From Gammaproteobacteria bacterium (lineage in GTDB: Bacteria; Pseudomonadota; Gammaproteobacteria; Enterobacterales; Aeromonadaceae), in contig JAAEZO010000001.1 in the NCBI GenBank assembly GCA_018222825.1, positions 1 through 64,000 of the forward strand: a DNA stretch of 64,000 nucleotides, read 5' to 3'. Below, one piece after another: positions 23,932 through 33,720 of the stretch; position 1 is the first letter of the stretch, and each line of letters begins with the position of its first letter. The notes beneath the pieces are model-generated. The model saw only the letters and a program-made list of their open reading frames with translations, was not told where the DNA came from and ran no database searches. The position numbers and the translations under genes are program-made.

Positions 23932-25312
23932 CCTTCAGCCGAACCTGGTGGACATACTAATAGTGGAAGACGATGCGGGTTTGCAGCAGGCGCTGCAGGA
24001 TACCCTGCTGCTGGCGGGATTTTCTTGTGCCGTGGTCAACAGTGCCGAGGCCGCCATCGTCTGGCTGCAAGAGCGGGCGGCACGGCTGGTAATCACCGAT
24101 GTACAGATGGCCGGCATGGACGGCCTGGGGTTGCTGGACTGGATCAACCGCCGCATTCCCGGCCTGCCGGTGCTGGTGATCACCGCCTACGCTCAGGTGG
24201 CGGGGGCGGTAGCCGCCATGCGTGCGGGTGCTGTGGACTACCTGGCCAAGCCGTTTACGCCCGATGCCCTGCTGGTGGTGGTGTCGCGCCATGTGTCGCA
24301 AGCTACTGAAGAGAGCGGCGATCCTGTGGTGGGGGATGCCGGCAGCATACAGCTGCTGCAACTGGCCACCCGGGTGGCCGAGTCGGGCGCCAGCGTGATG
24401 ATCAGCGGCCCCAGCGGCACCGGCAAAGAGGTGCTGGCGCGTTTTATTCATCGTCGCTCCGAGCGGGCCGAGGGCGCCTTTGTGGCCATCAACTGTGCCG
24501 CCATTCCCGATAACATGCTGGAAGCCACTCTGTTCGGTTACGAAAAGGGTGCCTTTACCGGGGCGGTGCAGGCCAGTCCCGGCAAGTTTGAACAGGCCAA
24601 CGGCGGCACCCTGCTGCTGGATGAAATTACCGAAATGGATCTCAACCTGCAGGCCAAGTTGCTGCGGGTGTTGCAAGAGCGGGAAGTGGAGCGACTGGGC
24701 GGTCGAAAGACCATTCGGCTTGATGTGCGGGTGCTGGCCACCAGTAACCGGGATCTGCGCCAGGCGGTAGCAGAAGGCCGTTTTCGGGAAGATCTCTATT
24801 ACCGGCTTAACGTGTTTCCGTTGCACTGGCCGGCACTGATTGAGCGTCCCGGCGACATTGTTCCGCTGGCGGAATATCTGCTGCAGCGCCATGCGCGCGA
24901 GCTGGGGCGCGGCGGTCTGGTGTTGAGTGACGCGGCCAAAGCGCGACTGCAGGCCTGGCACTGGCCCGGCAATGTGCGCGAGCTGGGCAACGTGATACAG
25001 CGGGCGCTGATTCTGGCGCATGGCGAGGTCATTGAAGCGGCCGATATTCTGCTGGATGCCTCATCACCCGTATCACCCACTGTCACTCCAGCCACTATCA
25101 CGTCAGCCAGGGCTGCCTTCGGGCATGATGACGAGCCGGACAGAGATCTGGGCAAGGAGCTGGCTACCCAGGAACACCAGCTTATTCTGCAGGCCTTGCA
25201 AACCTGTGCCGGCAGCCGTCAGCAGGTGGCGGAAAAACTGGGCATCAGCCCCCGCACCCTGCGCTATAAACTGGCGCGCATGCGCGATGCCGGCATTTGC
25301 GTACCGGTGTGA
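23921..25312 (+). CDS. flrC: FlrC (FleR), sigma-54-dependent response regulator
   Basis: A 463-residue regulator: receiver domain (about 10-125) with the acidic residues E16/D17/D18 and phospho-acceptor D60 in VITDVQMAGMDG, an AAA+ domain with GPSGTGKE, GAFTGA and the Walker B TLLLDEI, and a C-terminal Fis-type helix-turn-helix (SRQQVAEKLGISPRTLRYKL). Phospho-FlrC activates sigma-54 promoters of hook and basal-body genes, probably including flgB and flgF here. AAGGAG lies before the ATG at 23921; the upstream extension of the frame lies inside flrB. Confidence 0.95.
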   Translation: MSHDLQPNLVDILIVEDDAGLQQALQDTLLLAGFSCAVVNSAEAAIVWLQERAARLVITDVQMAGMDGLGLLDWINRRIPGLPVLVITAYAQVAGAVAAMRAGAVDYLAKPFTPDALLVVVSRHVSQATEESGDPVVGDAGSIQLLQLATRVAESGASVMISGPSGTGKEVLARFIHRRSERAEGAFVAINCAAIPDNMLEATLFGYEKGAFTGAVQASPGKFEQANGGTLLLDEITEMDLNLQAKLLRVLQEREVERLGGRKTIRLDVRVLATSNRDLRQAVAEGRFREDLYYRLNVFPLHWPALIERPGDIVPLAEYLLQRHARELGRGGLVLSDAAKARLQAWHWPGNVRELGNVIQRALILAHGEVIEAADILLDASSPVSPTVTPATITSARAAFGHDDEPDRDLGKELATQEHQLILQALQTCAGSRQQVAEKLGISPRTLRYKLARMRDAGICVPV

Positions 25313-25325
25313 CGATGTTTTTTTG

Positions 25326-25351
25326 GTAGAGTTTAATTTATTCGATCAAAG
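25326..25351. repeat. Decayed GGTCGAA-type palindrome (flrC-fliE gap)
   Basis: AGAGTTTAATTTATTCGATC keeps the AATTTATTCGA core of the perfect copy at 16432-16453, but only part of the left arm still pairs. The call rests on similarity of the core and spacer position; it may be chance. Confidence 0.25.
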
Positions 25352-25431
25352 GGTTACGTCATTGCCCAGAAGATCCAATAAATCGGACTCTGAATGAGCA
25401 GATAGCAGCCGGCGAGCAGATAAAGATAGAC

Positions 25432-25447
25432 TGGCCCGTCGTTTGCA
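25432..25447 (+). promoter_or_regulatory. Sigma-54 promoter for the fliE-fliJ unit
   Basis: TGGCCC-GTCGT-TTGCA: GG (25433-25434) and GC (25445-25446) are 10 bases apart with a perfect -12. It lies 43 bases before the fliE ATG. Confidence 0.75.
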
Positions 25448-25489
25448 TTATGATCTTCACGCTATTTATTTTGACAGAGGATGACTGGG

Positions 25490-25804
25490 ATGGACATTGG
25501 CGCAGCCGCACTATTAACCGACATGCAGGCCATCAAGAGCGAACTGCAACCGCTGACGCCGCCCAATAGCGTAGCCCCGCAACAGGATTTTTCTGCCCTG
25601 CTGACCCAGGCGGTCAACAACGTCAATGGTCTGCAGCAAAGCACCGGCGATCTGCGTAATCGCTTCGAGCTCGGCGACGAATCGGTCAGCCTGGAGCAGG
25701 TGATGATTTCGGCGCAAAAGTCGAGTATCGCCTTTGAAGCCACCGTTCAGGTGCGCAACAAGGTGGTCGACGCCTACAAAACCATTATGAACATGCCGGT
25801 ATGA
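25490..25804 (+). CDS. fliE: FliE, MS-ring to rod junction protein
   Basis: A 104-residue protein matching FliE: QDFSALLTQAVNNVNGLQQS, then FELGDESVSLEQVMISAQKS and the C-terminal TVQVRNKVVDAYKTIMNMPV. FliE links the MS-ring to the rod and is the first type III export substrate. The ATG at 25490 has GAGG nine bases upstream; an ATG three codons earlier overlaps that ribosome site. It is followed by fliF after a short gap, starting the main basal-body operon. Confidence 0.94.
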   Translation: MDIGAAALLTDMQAIKSELQPLTPPNSVAPQQDFSALLTQAVNNVNGLQQSTGDLRNRFELGDESVSLEQVMISAQKSSIAFEATVQVRNKVVDAYKTIMNMPV

Positions 25805-25815
25805 GGACTTGATTG

Positions 25816-27522
25816 GTGGCTGATAATCCGTTGGTGAATACCGACAAATCTGCACTTGCCACCGGCGAGGATAACTCACTGGAAGCTCAAGAGCAGAAAA
25901 GCACGCCTTTCGCTCTGCTGGGCAATACCGACATTCTACGTCAGATCATTATTGTGCTGGCGTTGGCGATTTGTCTGGCGTTGGCGGTGTTTATTCTGTT
26001 GTGGGGCAAAGAGCCACAAATGCGTCCGTTGGGCGTTTACAGCAATCAGGAATTGATTGAAACCCTCGACTTTCTCGATGCTCAGAAAATCGAATACACC
26101 ATCGATGGCAGTACCGTACTGGTGCGGGCCGATCAATTTTCCGACATTCAGCTTAATCTGCGCCGTTCCGGTCTGGATCAGAGTCCGCCTCAGGGTGATT
26201 CGATTCTGCTGTCCGACCCCGGCTTCGGCATTAGTCAGCGTCTGGAACGTGAACGGCTCAACCTGAGTCGCGAACGACAGCTGGCGCGAGTCATAGAGCA
26301 ATATAACAGTGTGGCCCAGGCCCAGGTGCTGCTGGCCATTCCGCGCGAAAACGTGTTTGTACGCGACAAGCGTCAGCCCAGTGCCACCGTGGTGTTGAAC
26401 CTGCGCCGGGGCGGTACATTGCGGCAGGAAGAAGTGGATGCCATCGTGGACACGGTGGCTTCGGCGGTATCGGACATGACCCCGGATCGGGTCACGGTGA
26501 CCGATCAAAACGGTCGCTTGCTCAACTCCGGCTCGCAAGATCCGCTGTCGGCGCGAACCCGTCGCGAATTCGAACTGCAGCAAAAGCAGGAAGCGGAATA
26601 TCGCCAGAAAATTGACGCCATTCTGAGTCCGGTATTGGGGTTGGGCAATTACACCGCAGAAGTGGATGTACGGCTCGACTTCACCCGCAAAGAGCAGACC
26701 GTCAAGTCGTTCAACCCGGACCTGCCGGCGGTACGCTCGGAAATGGTGATGGAAGACAACACCTCCGGCATGGGAGCCATTGGCATTCCGGGCGCACTGA
26801 CCAATCAGCCACCGGCCGAGTCGGATATTCCCGAACAGGCCGGGACTGCCCAGGAAAAACAGAGCAACGAGCGCTCCCGTCGTGAAGCCACTCGCAATTT
26901 CGAGCTGGACACCACCATCAGTCACACCCAGAGTGCGACCGGTGATGTGCGCCGGTTAACGGTGTCGGTAGCGGTAGATCACAAGACCATCAGCAAGGAG
27001 GATGGCACTCAGGAGCGGGTCGCACTGACGCCGGAAGAACTGACCCGAATTGATCGGCTGCTGCGTGGTGGCCTGGGCTTCGATGTGAGCCGAGGCGACG
27101 CCATCGAAGTGGTGTCGGTGGCGTTCAACCGGCCCCAGCTGGACGATATTGTCGGCGTGCCTTTCTACGAAACAACCTGGTTCCTGCATCTGGCCCGTAT
27201 TCTCGGCGCCGTGATTGTGCTGATAGTGCTGTTGCTGACGCTGGTGCGGCCCATGGTCAGACGCCTGCTGGGCAGCGATGAGAAAATGCCGGAAGACATG
27301 GATCTGGACGGCCAGAATGCGCTGCTGGGCAATGATAGCCTGTCGTTGCTGGCGCAGCAGGCCGAACAGGATGAAGGCATGTTTGGTCTTCGCGAAGGCC
27401 GTTTGCAACTGCCCGACCTGAACAAGGATGAAGACGTGCTGTCGGCCATTCGGGCCCTGGTGGCCAACGAGCCGGATCTGGCGGCGCAGGTAGTGAGAAA
27501 TTGGGTGAAAGCCGATGACTGA
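25816..27522 (+). CDS. fliF: FliF, MS-ring protein
   Basis: A 568-residue inner-membrane ring protein. A first transmembrane helix lies near residues 43-63, followed by the periplasmic YscJ/FliF ring-building domains (LNLRRSGLDQSPPQG; RERQLARVIEQYNSVAQAQV; PSATVVLNLRRGG). A second helix (GAVIVLIVLLLTLVRPMV) is followed by a cytoplasmic tail (LSAIRALVANEPDLAAQVVR) that binds FliG. It starts with GTG at 25816 (GAGG nine bases upstream); a TTG one codon earlier is equally open. It overlaps fliG by eight bases. Confidence 0.95.
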   Translation: MADNPLVNTDKSALATGEDNSLEAQEQKSTPFALLGNTDILRQIIIVLALAICLALAVFILLWGKEPQMRPLGVYSNQELIETLDFLDAQKIEYTIDGSTVLVRADQFSDIQLNLRRSGLDQSPPQGDSILLSDPGFGISQRLERERLNLSRERQLARVIEQYNSVAQAQVLLAIPRENVFVRDKRQPSATVVLNLRRGGTLRQEEVDAIVDTVASAVSDMTPDRVTVTDQNGRLLNSGSQDPLSARTRREFELQQKQEAEYRQKIDAILSPVLGLGNYTAEVDVRLDFTRKEQTVKSFNPDLPAVRSEMVMEDNTSGMGAIGIPGALTNQPPAESDIPEQAGTAQEKQSNERSRREATRNFELDTTISHTQSATGDVRRLTVSVAVDHKTISKEDGTQERVALTPEELTRIDRLLRGGLGFDVSRGDAIEVVSVAFNRPQLDDIVGVPFYETTWFLHLARILGAVIVLIVLLLTLVRPMVRRLLGSDEKMPEDMDLDGQNALLGNDSLSLLAQQAEQDEGMFGLREGRLQLPDLNKDEDVLSAIRALVANEPDLAAQVVRNWVKADD

Positions 27523-28561
27523 TACGCAGCAACTGATGATTACCGATGAGCAGCGTCAGCTGCTCGACAATATGACCGGCACCGAAAAAGCCGCCCTGCT
27601 GATGCTGAGTTTGCGCGAAGAAGACGCGGCGCAGATATTTCGCCATCTCGATCCCAAGCAGGTACAGCGCCTGGGCATGAAAATGGCCTCGGTCGGTGAC
27701 TTCGGTCCCGAGCGGGTGGGGGCGGTGCATCGTCTCTTTATCGAGGATATTCAGCGCTTCACCAAAATCGGTGTGGGCAGTCAGGACTTTGTGCGCAACG
27801 CCCTGGTGTCTGCGCTGGGTGAAGACAAGGCCGGACGCCTGGTGGAGCAGATTTCGGTGGGTGCCGGCTCGCGCGGCCTGGACTCGCTTAAATGGATGGA
27901 TGCCCGCCAGGTGGCCAGCATCATTCATAACGAACACCCGCAAATTCAAACCATAGTGTTGTCCTATCTCGAACCGGAGCAGGCCGCCGAAATTCTGCAG
28001 CTGTTTGCCGAGCCGGTACGGCTGGATCTGGTGATGCGCATCGCCGAGCTGGAAGAGGTGCAACCGGCGGCGTTGCAAGAGCTGAACGATATCATGGAAA
28101 AACAGTTCGCCGGTCAGAGCGGCGCCAAGGCCGCCAAGATGGGTGGTCTCAAGGCGGCGGCCAACATCATGAACTATCTGGATACTTCTATCGAAGGCAC
28201 CCTGATGGACTCGATTCGCGATCAGGACGAAGAGATGAGCATGAAGATCCAGGATCTGATGTTCGTGTTCGAAAACCTGATCGATGTCGACGATCGCGGC
28301 ATACAGATGCTGCTGCGCGAGGTGAACGGCGAGCTGCTGCAGCGGGCATTGAAAGGGGCAGACGATCAGCTCAAGGACAAGTTCCTGGGCAACATGTCCA
28401 AGCGGGCCGCCGAAATGCTGCAGGACGATCTGGACGCCATGGGCCCGGTGCGGGTGAGCGATGTCGAGGTCGCCCAGAAGGAAATTCTGGCCATTGCCCG
28501 TCGTCTGGCCGACAGCGGGGAATTGATGCTGGCCAAGGGTGGCGGAGATGACTTCGTATGA
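27515..28561 (+). CDS. fliG: FliG, motor switch and torque protein
   Basis: A 348-residue C-ring protein with three FliG domains. The N-terminal FliF-binding domain (TGTEKAALLMLSLREEDAAQ), the middle domain (IIHNEHPQIQTIVLSYLEPE) and the C-terminal torque domain (MFVFENLIDVDDRGIQMLLR) are all intact. The charged C-terminal helix DDRGIQMLLREV faces the stator. Translation is coupled to fliF by an eight-base overlap, and to fliH by a four-base overlap. Length is a little above the enterobacterial 331 residues because of a longer N-terminus. Confidence 0.96.
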   Translation: MTDTQQLMITDEQRQLLDNMTGTEKAALLMLSLREEDAAQIFRHLDPKQVQRLGMKMASVGDFGPERVGAVHRLFIEDIQRFTKIGVGSQDFVRNALVSALGEDKAGRLVEQISVGAGSRGLDSLKWMDARQVASIIHNEHPQIQTIVLSYLEPEQAAEILQLFAEPVRLDLVMRIAELEEVQPAALQELNDIMEKQFAGQSGAKAAKMGGLKAAANIMNYLDTSIEGTLMDSIRDQDEEMSMKIQDLMFVFENLIDVDDRGIQMLLREVNGELLQRALKGADDQLKDKFLGNMSKRAAEMLQDDLDAMGPVRVSDVEVAQKEILAIARRLADSGELMLAKGGGDDFV

Positions 28562-29367
28562 GTCGTCATCCTTATGCCTCGGATCACGACCGGGTACCCC
28601 GGGATAAATTCGCGGATGCCGAGCACTGGCCCTGGCCAGACATGACATCGCCTCGGCCGGAGCCAAGAGAACAGCAGGCGCTGAATATCAAGCGCCGGGT
28701 CGAGGTGGCCGAACCCGAGCCGATGACGGAGCCGGAGCCCGAACCGCTGACCGCCGAGGCGCTGGAAGCCATTCGCCAGGCTGCCTACGAAGAAGGTTTT
28801 GAACAGGGCAAGCAGGAAGGCCTGGTCGCCGGGCAGGAAGAAGGTCGCCTTACCGGGCTGCAGCAGGGCCACGAGGCCGGTCTCAAGCAAGGACTGGAGC
28901 AGGGGCTGGCTGAAGGGCAACAGCAAATCGAGCAGCAGCATCAACAATGGCAGCAACTGCTGGAACAGTTGCAGGCACCGTTGGCGCAGATAGACCAGGT
29001 GGTAGAGCAAAGTCTGGTTACCCTGGCGCAGGAGCTGGCTCGTAATCTGCTTAAAACCGAAGCCACTACCTCGCCGCAGTTATTGCTGGCCACGGTGCGT
29101 GAAGCGGTGGCGGCCTTGCCGGGGCATGAGGGAGACGTTACCTTGTTTCTGCACCCGGATGACATGGCCATTATCGAACAGCATTTCGATGAAAAAAGCC
29201 GACGCCAGCGGCGTTGGGAGCTGGTGAGCGAGCCGGATCTGGCCCGGGGTGATCTGCGGGTAAAAACCGCCATGTCCGAACTGGATGTGAGCCTGGCACT
29301 GCGCATCGACGAATTGATGGCCAACTTCATCAAGGCCAACTGGAATCGTTTCCATGACACTCTCTGA
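28558..29367 (+). CDS. fliH: FliH, export ATPase regulator
   Basis: A 269-residue protein with an acidic, Pro/Glu-rich N-terminal part, a series of GxxxG-type helix repeats ([18 protein letters not shown], then [15 protein letters not shown]; about residues 80-125) and a C-terminal V-ATPase E-subunit-like domain. It forms a homodimer that binds and restrains FliI and ties it to the C-ring. The start overlaps fliG and the end overlaps fliI by 14 bases, so the three are translated in series. Confidence 0.93.
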   Translation: MSRHPYASDHDRVPRDKFADAEHWPWPDMTSPRPEPREQQALNIKRRVEVAEPEPMTEPEPEPLTAEALEAIRQAAYEEGFEQGKQEGLVAGQEEGRLTGLQQGHEAGLKQGLEQGLAEGQQQIEQQHQQWQQLLEQLQAPLAQIDQVVEQSLVTLAQELARNLLKTEATTSPQLLLATVREAVAALPGHEGDVTLFLHPDDMAIIEQHFDEKSRRQRRWELVSEPDLARGDLRVKTAMSELDVSLALRIDELMANFIKANWNRFHDTL

Positions 29368-30685
29368 ACGGCTGGCGGCTTATCAGGCCAGGGGCTTGAT
29401 GCCGGCCATGGCGGCCAGCGGCAAGCTGACCCGGGTGGTCGGCCTTACCCTGGAGGCGGTGGGCTGTACCGCCGCCGTCGGCAGCCAGTGCAAGATCCAG
29501 ACGATGTTTGGTGAAATGGACGCCGAAGTGGTCGGTTTTGCCGACGACCGGCTGTTTTTAATGCCCAGCGAATCGCTCAAGGGGGTGATTCCCGGTGCCC
29601 GGGTGACGCCGGTGGGGCAGGGCGCCGGGGTGCCGGTGGGCATGGAGCTGCTGGGACGGGTGATCGACGGCATCGGCCAGCCGCTGGACGGTCTGGGCCC
29701 CATCGTCACCAGCAATACCGCCGATTTTACCGCCCAACGGCTTAACCCGATGGCGCGAAAGCCCATCGAAGCGCCGATGGATGTGGGTGTGCGCGCCATC
29801 AATGCCCTGCTGACCGTGGGGCAGGGTCAGCGCATGGGGCTGTTTGCCGGCTCCGGGGTCGGCAAGAGTGTGCTGCTGGGCATGATGACCCGCGGCGCCA
29901 AGGCCGATGTGGTGATAGTGGGGCTGATTGGTGAACGGGGCCGGGAGGTCAAAGAGTTCATCGATGTGATTCTCGGCGAAGAAGGCCGCGCCCGATCCGT
30001 GGTGGTGGCGGCCCCGGCCGATGCCTCGCCGCTGATGCGACTCAAGGGCTGTGAAACCTCGCTGACGCTGGCGGAGTATTTTCGCGATCAGGGGCTCAAC
30101 GTGCTGCTGCTGATGGACTCGCTGACCCGCTATGCCCAGGCCCAGCGCGAAATCGCGCTGGCGGTCGGCGAGCCCCCGGCCAGCAAGGGCTATCCGCCCT
30201 CGGTGTTTGCCCGCCTGCCGGCGCTGGTGGAGCGAGCGGGTAACGGTGCCGAAGGCCAGGGCAGCATCACCGCCTTCTTCACCGTACTGACCGAAGGGGA
30301 TGACCTGCAGGATCCCATTGCCGATGCGGCCCGCGCCATTCTCGATGGTCACATCGTGCTGTCGCGTCAATTGGCCGACAGCGGCCATTATCCGGCCATC
30401 GATATCGAAAAATCGATCAGCCGGGTGATGACGGCGGTGACCACCGATGCCCATCAGCAGCAGGCGCGTGCGGTCAAGCAGGCCTATGCCCTCTATCAGC
30501 AGAATCACGACTTGATCAACCTCGGCGCCTATCAGTCCGGCGCCGATCCCCGTCTCGACATGGCCATTCATATTCGGCCCCGGCTGGATCACTTTTTGAC
30601 CCAGAGCATGAAAGACGTGGTGGAGTTTCCCATGTGCCTGACCGATCTTGAAACCATCAGCAAACCGCTGTTGAGAGCCGGCTGA
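29354..30685 (+). CDS. fliI: FliI, flagellar export ATPase
   Basis: A 443-residue ATPase of the F1-beta family: Walker [16 protein letters not shown], Walker B region [18 protein letters not shown], and the P-loop-proximal [14 protein letters not shown]. It forms a hexamer under the export gate and releases chaperones from cargo such as FlgK, FlgL, FliD and flagellin. It starts 14 bases before the fliH stop and ends one base into fliJ. All catalytic motifs look intact. Confidence 0.97.
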   Translation: MTLSERLAAYQARGLMPAMAASGKLTRVVGLTLEAVGCTAAVGSQCKIQTMFGEMDAEVVGFADDRLFLMPSESLKGVIPGARVTPVGQGAGVPVGMELLGRVIDGIGQPLDGLGPIVTSNTADFTAQRLNPMARKPIEAPMDVGVRAINALLTVGQGQRMGLFAGSGVGKSVLLGMMTRGAKADVVIVGLIGERGREVKEFIDVILGEEGRARSVVVAAPADASPLMRLKGCETSLTLAEYFRDQGLNVLLLMDSLTRYAQAQREIALAVGEPPASKGYPPSVFARLPALVERAGNGAEGQGSITAFFTVLTEGDDLQDPIADAARAILDGHIVLSRQLADSGHYPAIDIEKSISRVMTAVTTDAHQQQARAVKQAYALYQQNHDLINLGAYQSGADPRLDMAIHIRPRLDHFLTQSMKDVVEFPMCLTDLETISKPLLRAG

Positions 30686-31122
30686 TGAGTCGGGCCCTGC
30701 GGTTGCTGCTGGATCAGCTCGACGGTCAGGAACGCAAGGCGGCGGCGGAACTGGGCTCGGCCCAGTTGCAGTTGCAACAGCTGGAACAGCAGCAGCAGAC
30801 CCTGAGCCAGTATCAGCGGCATTACAGTCAGGAATTTCAAAACCGTGGCCAGCAAGGTCTCAGTGCCCACCAGTTCGGCCACTTTCAGGGTTTTATCGAC
30901 AAGCTGGAATTGTCTCAGCAGCAGCAGCAGCAGGGTTTGCAGCAGGCTCGACAGCAATTGGAGCAAAGCCGTAGTGCCTGGATGGCGATACGCACCCGCA
31001 AGCAGGCGATTGACAAGCTGATGGAGCGGGATGCCGAGCGACAGCGGCTAGAAGGCGCTCGTCAGGAGCAAAAAATGCTCGATAACCTGGCTATCTACCG
31101 GTTCCACAAAAAGAGTCTGTAG
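30685..31122 (+). CDS. fliJ: FliJ, export apparatus coiled-coil protein
   Basis: A 145-residue, very Gln-rich coiled-coil protein (LQLQQLEQQQQTLSQYQRHY). FliJ sits in the centre of the FliI hexamer like the gamma stalk of F1 and recycles chaperones. The call rests on coiled-coil composition, length and its place directly after fliI (one-base overlap). A small hairpin with a T-rich tail follows, before the separate sigma-54 promoter of fliK. Confidence 0.9.
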   Translation: MSRALRLLLDQLDGQERKAAAELGSAQLQLQQLEQQQQTLSQYQRHYSQEFQNRGQQGLSAHQFGHFQGFIDKLELSQQQQQQGLQQARQQLEQSRSAWMAIRTRKQAIDKLMERDAERQRLEGARQEQKMLDNLAIYRFHKKSL

Positions 31123-31130
31123 GCTTGACT

Positions 31131-31158
31131 CGGGTACTCAAACCCGGCCATTTATTTT
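31131..31158 (+). terminator. Weak terminator-like hairpin after fliJ
   Basis: CGGGT/ACCCG stem with a six-base loop, followed by GCCATTTATTTTATT. The stem is short (5 bp), but the T-rich tail and the position between two units support partial termination. Confidence 0.35.
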
Positions 31159-31180
31159 ATTAGTGTGAACTTTGTCTCGA

Positions 31181-31196
31181 TGGTGCAATTTTTGCA
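31181..31196 (+). promoter_or_regulatory. Sigma-54 promoter for the fliK-flhB unit
   Basis: TGGTGCAATTT-TTGCA: GG (31182-31183) and GC (31194-31195) are 10 bases apart. The -12 half is perfect and the -24 half differs at one or two bases. It lies 75 bases before the fliK ATG. Confidence 0.65.
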
Positions 31197-31270
31197 TAAG
31201 TCACCACAAGCTATGAAGCCGGTTTAATGACAGACGGCGCTGTCGCAGGATTTACGGGGATCACTTCATC

Positions 31271-33196
31271 ATGACCATGAACATCATGTCTATGCGGGTT
31301 CAGACCGGCACAGAAACGGGCGGCAGAATCGGCGAGGGCGATAGCGCCGGAGAGCACGGCCGCTTTGCCGACGTGCTGACGCAACAGACCGGCTCCGGAA
31401 AAAGTGCCTCGCAGACGAAGGCCGACCACAGCCGGCAGACCGCGGCGGTCAAGCCCGATGATGCTGATATCGCGGCTTCCGGAACTGCTGTTCAGGATGA
31501 AAAAACGGCGACGAGCACAACGTCACCATTGGACGAGACGGCGGATAATCGCGACGCGGAACCGGCGAATACCACCGGGCCTGAACCCTCGCTTTCCTCT
31601 TTATCGACGACAACACCGAACTCCACGCCGACCACTGTGGCAGCCGAGTCAGTTCAGGCCGGAGAGAGCTCTGCTGACGACACAGCCAGTGATGTCTCGG
31701 CACCTGCGGCATCGGCTACGAAAGCCGATACAGAAGACGAAGCCGCAGGCAGTGACTCGATAAAGGGTGCGGCGACTGACGCCGCCGACGATGCCTGGCG
31801 CGGTTCTGGCACCGAATCGTTAACCCTCGCGGGTCGCTCGGCAATAACGGCAGAGCCTGGCCTGTCTTCCCGGCAGGAAGGCGGCAGTCAATTGCCACCA
31901 ACCATGGCGACCAAAGCCGAGCAGCAAGTAGCGGAACAGCAAGCATCCGGCAAACAACCTGCCGACTCGCCTTCGGCAGAGCAGATCCGCAAGGCAGACT
32001 CTGCCATCTTCGAAGGGGCATCAGGCCAGGCAACCGCACCGGCTAAAGGCGCTCGGGAGCCGGCAGTGCCTGCTCCTCAAGCTGCCGCTAATCCCGACTT
32101 TGCTGGGTTTGATGAAGCCGAAGGCCGTGCGGAACAGAAACAGGCCGAGCGGATACCACAGGAGATGACGGCAATGCCGCTGGCCGTCTCGCAGGCTGGT
32201 GCAGGCCAGCAGAGCAAAACGACGTCAGCGGAAGGTCGACCAAAGGTCACGGCGGAGGCTGCCCCGCTTGATACGCGCAGAGACACGGCAGACTCCCAGA
32301 CAGCCGACTCGCTGGCGAATAAAGATACCATCGTGGTGCGACAGCAAGAGGCGATATCGGTTCGTACCCCCGAATGGCTGGCGCAAATAGAGCATGGTCG
32401 CCGTTGGTCACAACCCGACTTGCGGGCCGGTTCACCAGTGAATAACGACGAAAACGGCAAAGCCTTGCCGTCGGTTACCCTGGCCGAGGGGGAAGGTGAG
32501 CAGCAAAACCAGGCGGAGCCGGTTAGCACCTCCTCGGGCGCGTTTGAACCGACATCGGCCTCCTTGCTGCCGGGCCAGTCCGGTGGCGAAGGTGCAGCGG
32601 CGATGAATCAAGCTCCCGTTGTTCAGGATGCCGGCATGATGGTGATGAACCGGGATGGTATTCAGACCGGATCTACCTCGGAGCGGCCAGCGCTACTGGA
32701 GCGGGTGGTAACACTGCAGCAGGGCGCACCGGAACAAAGCGCAAAACAGCTGTCGCAACAGGTGCAGGTGATGGTGAACCAGAATCTGCAGGAGGCGGAA
32801 ATCCGTCTTGATCCGTCGAACCTGGGCGGCCTTCGAATTCAGGTGAAAATGGAGCAGGGGGAAGTACAGGTTCAGTTTCTGGCCAGTCATCCTCAGGCCC
32901 GGGAATTGCTCGACCAGGCCTTGCCGCGGCTGAGAGACATGCTGAGTCAGCAGGGGCTGAACCTGAGTCAGAACCCGGGCCAGTCAGGCAGTCAGCAGGG
33001 TGGTTTTAACCAGGCCGCGCAACAGGATGCCCAGCAGCAGTCGCAACAAGATGCACAACAACGGGGCGATGGGCGCAGCAATGGCCCTCGCGGCTATGGC
33101 TCTCTGGCCGGCAATGAGGCTCAGGCGTCTTCGGTTGACGAGGCGCGATTGTCGAGTCGCACCGATGACGCCGGTAGAATTGATTTTTTTGCATGA
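31271..33196 (+). CDS. fliK: FliK, hook-length control protein
   Basis: A 641-residue protein. A very long, low-complexity N-terminal region (about 1-470), rich in Ala, Ser, Thr, Glu and Gln, acts as the ruler in known FliKs. The C-terminal Flg_hook domain (about 490-590) has LSQQVQVMVNQNLQEAEIRL, DPSNLGGLRIQVKMEQGEVQ and LPRLRDMLSQQGLNLSQ. FliK switches FlhB specificity from hook to filament substrates. It is longer than the 405 residues of Salmonella FliK. GGGGA lies upstream, and it heads the fliK-flhB unit. Confidence 0.92.
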   Translation: MTMNIMSMRVQTGTETGGRIGEGDSAGEHGRFADVLTQQTGSGKSASQTKADHSRQTAAVKPDDADIAASGTAVQDEKTATSTTSPLDETADNRDAEPANTTGPEPSLSSLSTTTPNSTPTTVAAESVQAGESSADDTASDVSAPAASATKADTEDEAAGSDSIKGAATDAADDAWRGSGTESLTLAGRSAITAEPGLSSRQEGGSQLPPTMATKAEQQVAEQQASGKQPADSPSAEQIRKADSAIFEGASGQATAPAKGAREPAVPAPQAAANPDFAGFDEAEGRAEQKQAERIPQEMTAMPLAVSQAGAGQQSKTTSAEGRPKVTAEAAPLDTRRDTADSQTADSLANKDTIVVRQQEAISVRTPEWLAQIEHGRRWSQPDLRAGSPVNNDENGKALPSVTLAEGEGEQQNQAEPVSTSSGAFEPTSASLLPGQSGGEGAAAMNQAPVVQDAGMMVMNRDGIQTGSTSERPALLERVVTLQQGAPEQSAKQLSQQVQVMVNQNLQEAEIRLDPSNLGGLRIQVKMEQGEVQVQFLASHPQARELLDQALPRLRDMLSQQGLNLSQNPGQSGSQQGGFNQAAQQDAQQQSQQDAQQRGDGRSNGPRGYGSLAGNEAQASSVDEARLSSRTDDAGRIDFFA

Positions 33197-33242
33197 TTCA
33201 AATGGGTAAACTACGCGTTTGCCGCAAGGATAAGGGTACAGC

Positions 33243-33713
33243 ATGGCCGATGATCTGATCATGCCCAAAGTGGCATGGTACAAACGTAAACTTGTCTGGG
33301 TAATGGTATTACTGCTGCTGAGCGCCGGCGGCGGTGCAGCCTGGTGGCTGATGCCCGCTTCACAGAGTGTCGAGGCGGAACCGGTGGTAGACAATCAGGC
33401 GCTGTATGTTGGCCTGGATCGTCCCTTTATCTTCTCGGTACCGGCCGGCCGGCGGGAGCGACTGGTGCAGGTCGAACTGCAATTGATGGTACGAGGAGCG
33501 GCCGGGGAAACCAAGGCCAAGCAGCATCTGCCGTTGCTGGAAAGTGTGCTGCTGACGGTGCTGAGCCGCCAGAGTGCCGATAATTACCTGTCTGCCGACG
33601 GCAAGCGGGGAGTGCGTCAGGAAGCGCTGAGCGAGTTAAACAGGGTGTTGACGGAAGAGCTGGGAGCACCGCTGATAGAAAAAGTGCTCTTTACCGGTAT
33701 CGTAATGCAATAG
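33243..33713 (+). CDS. fliL: FliL, stator-associated basal-body protein
   Basis: A 156-residue single-pass inner-membrane protein. Its transmembrane helix (LVWVMVLLLLSAGGGAAWWL, about residues 18-37) is followed by a periplasmic FliL domain (YVGLDRPFIFSV, RLVQVELQLMVRG, and the C-terminal LIEKVLFTGIVMQ). FliL forms a stomatin-like ring around the stator and raises torque. It is placed between fliK and fliM, as expected, with a 7-base gap before fliM. Confidence 0.94.
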   Translation: MADDLIMPKVAWYKRKLVWVMVLLLLSAGGGAAWWLMPASQSVEAEPVVDNQALYVGLDRPFIFSVPAGRRERLVQVELQLMVRGAAGETKAKQHLPLLESVLLTVLSRQSADNYLSADGKRGVRQEALSELNRVLTEELGAPLIEKVLFTGIVMQ

Positions 33714-33720
33714 GTGAATC

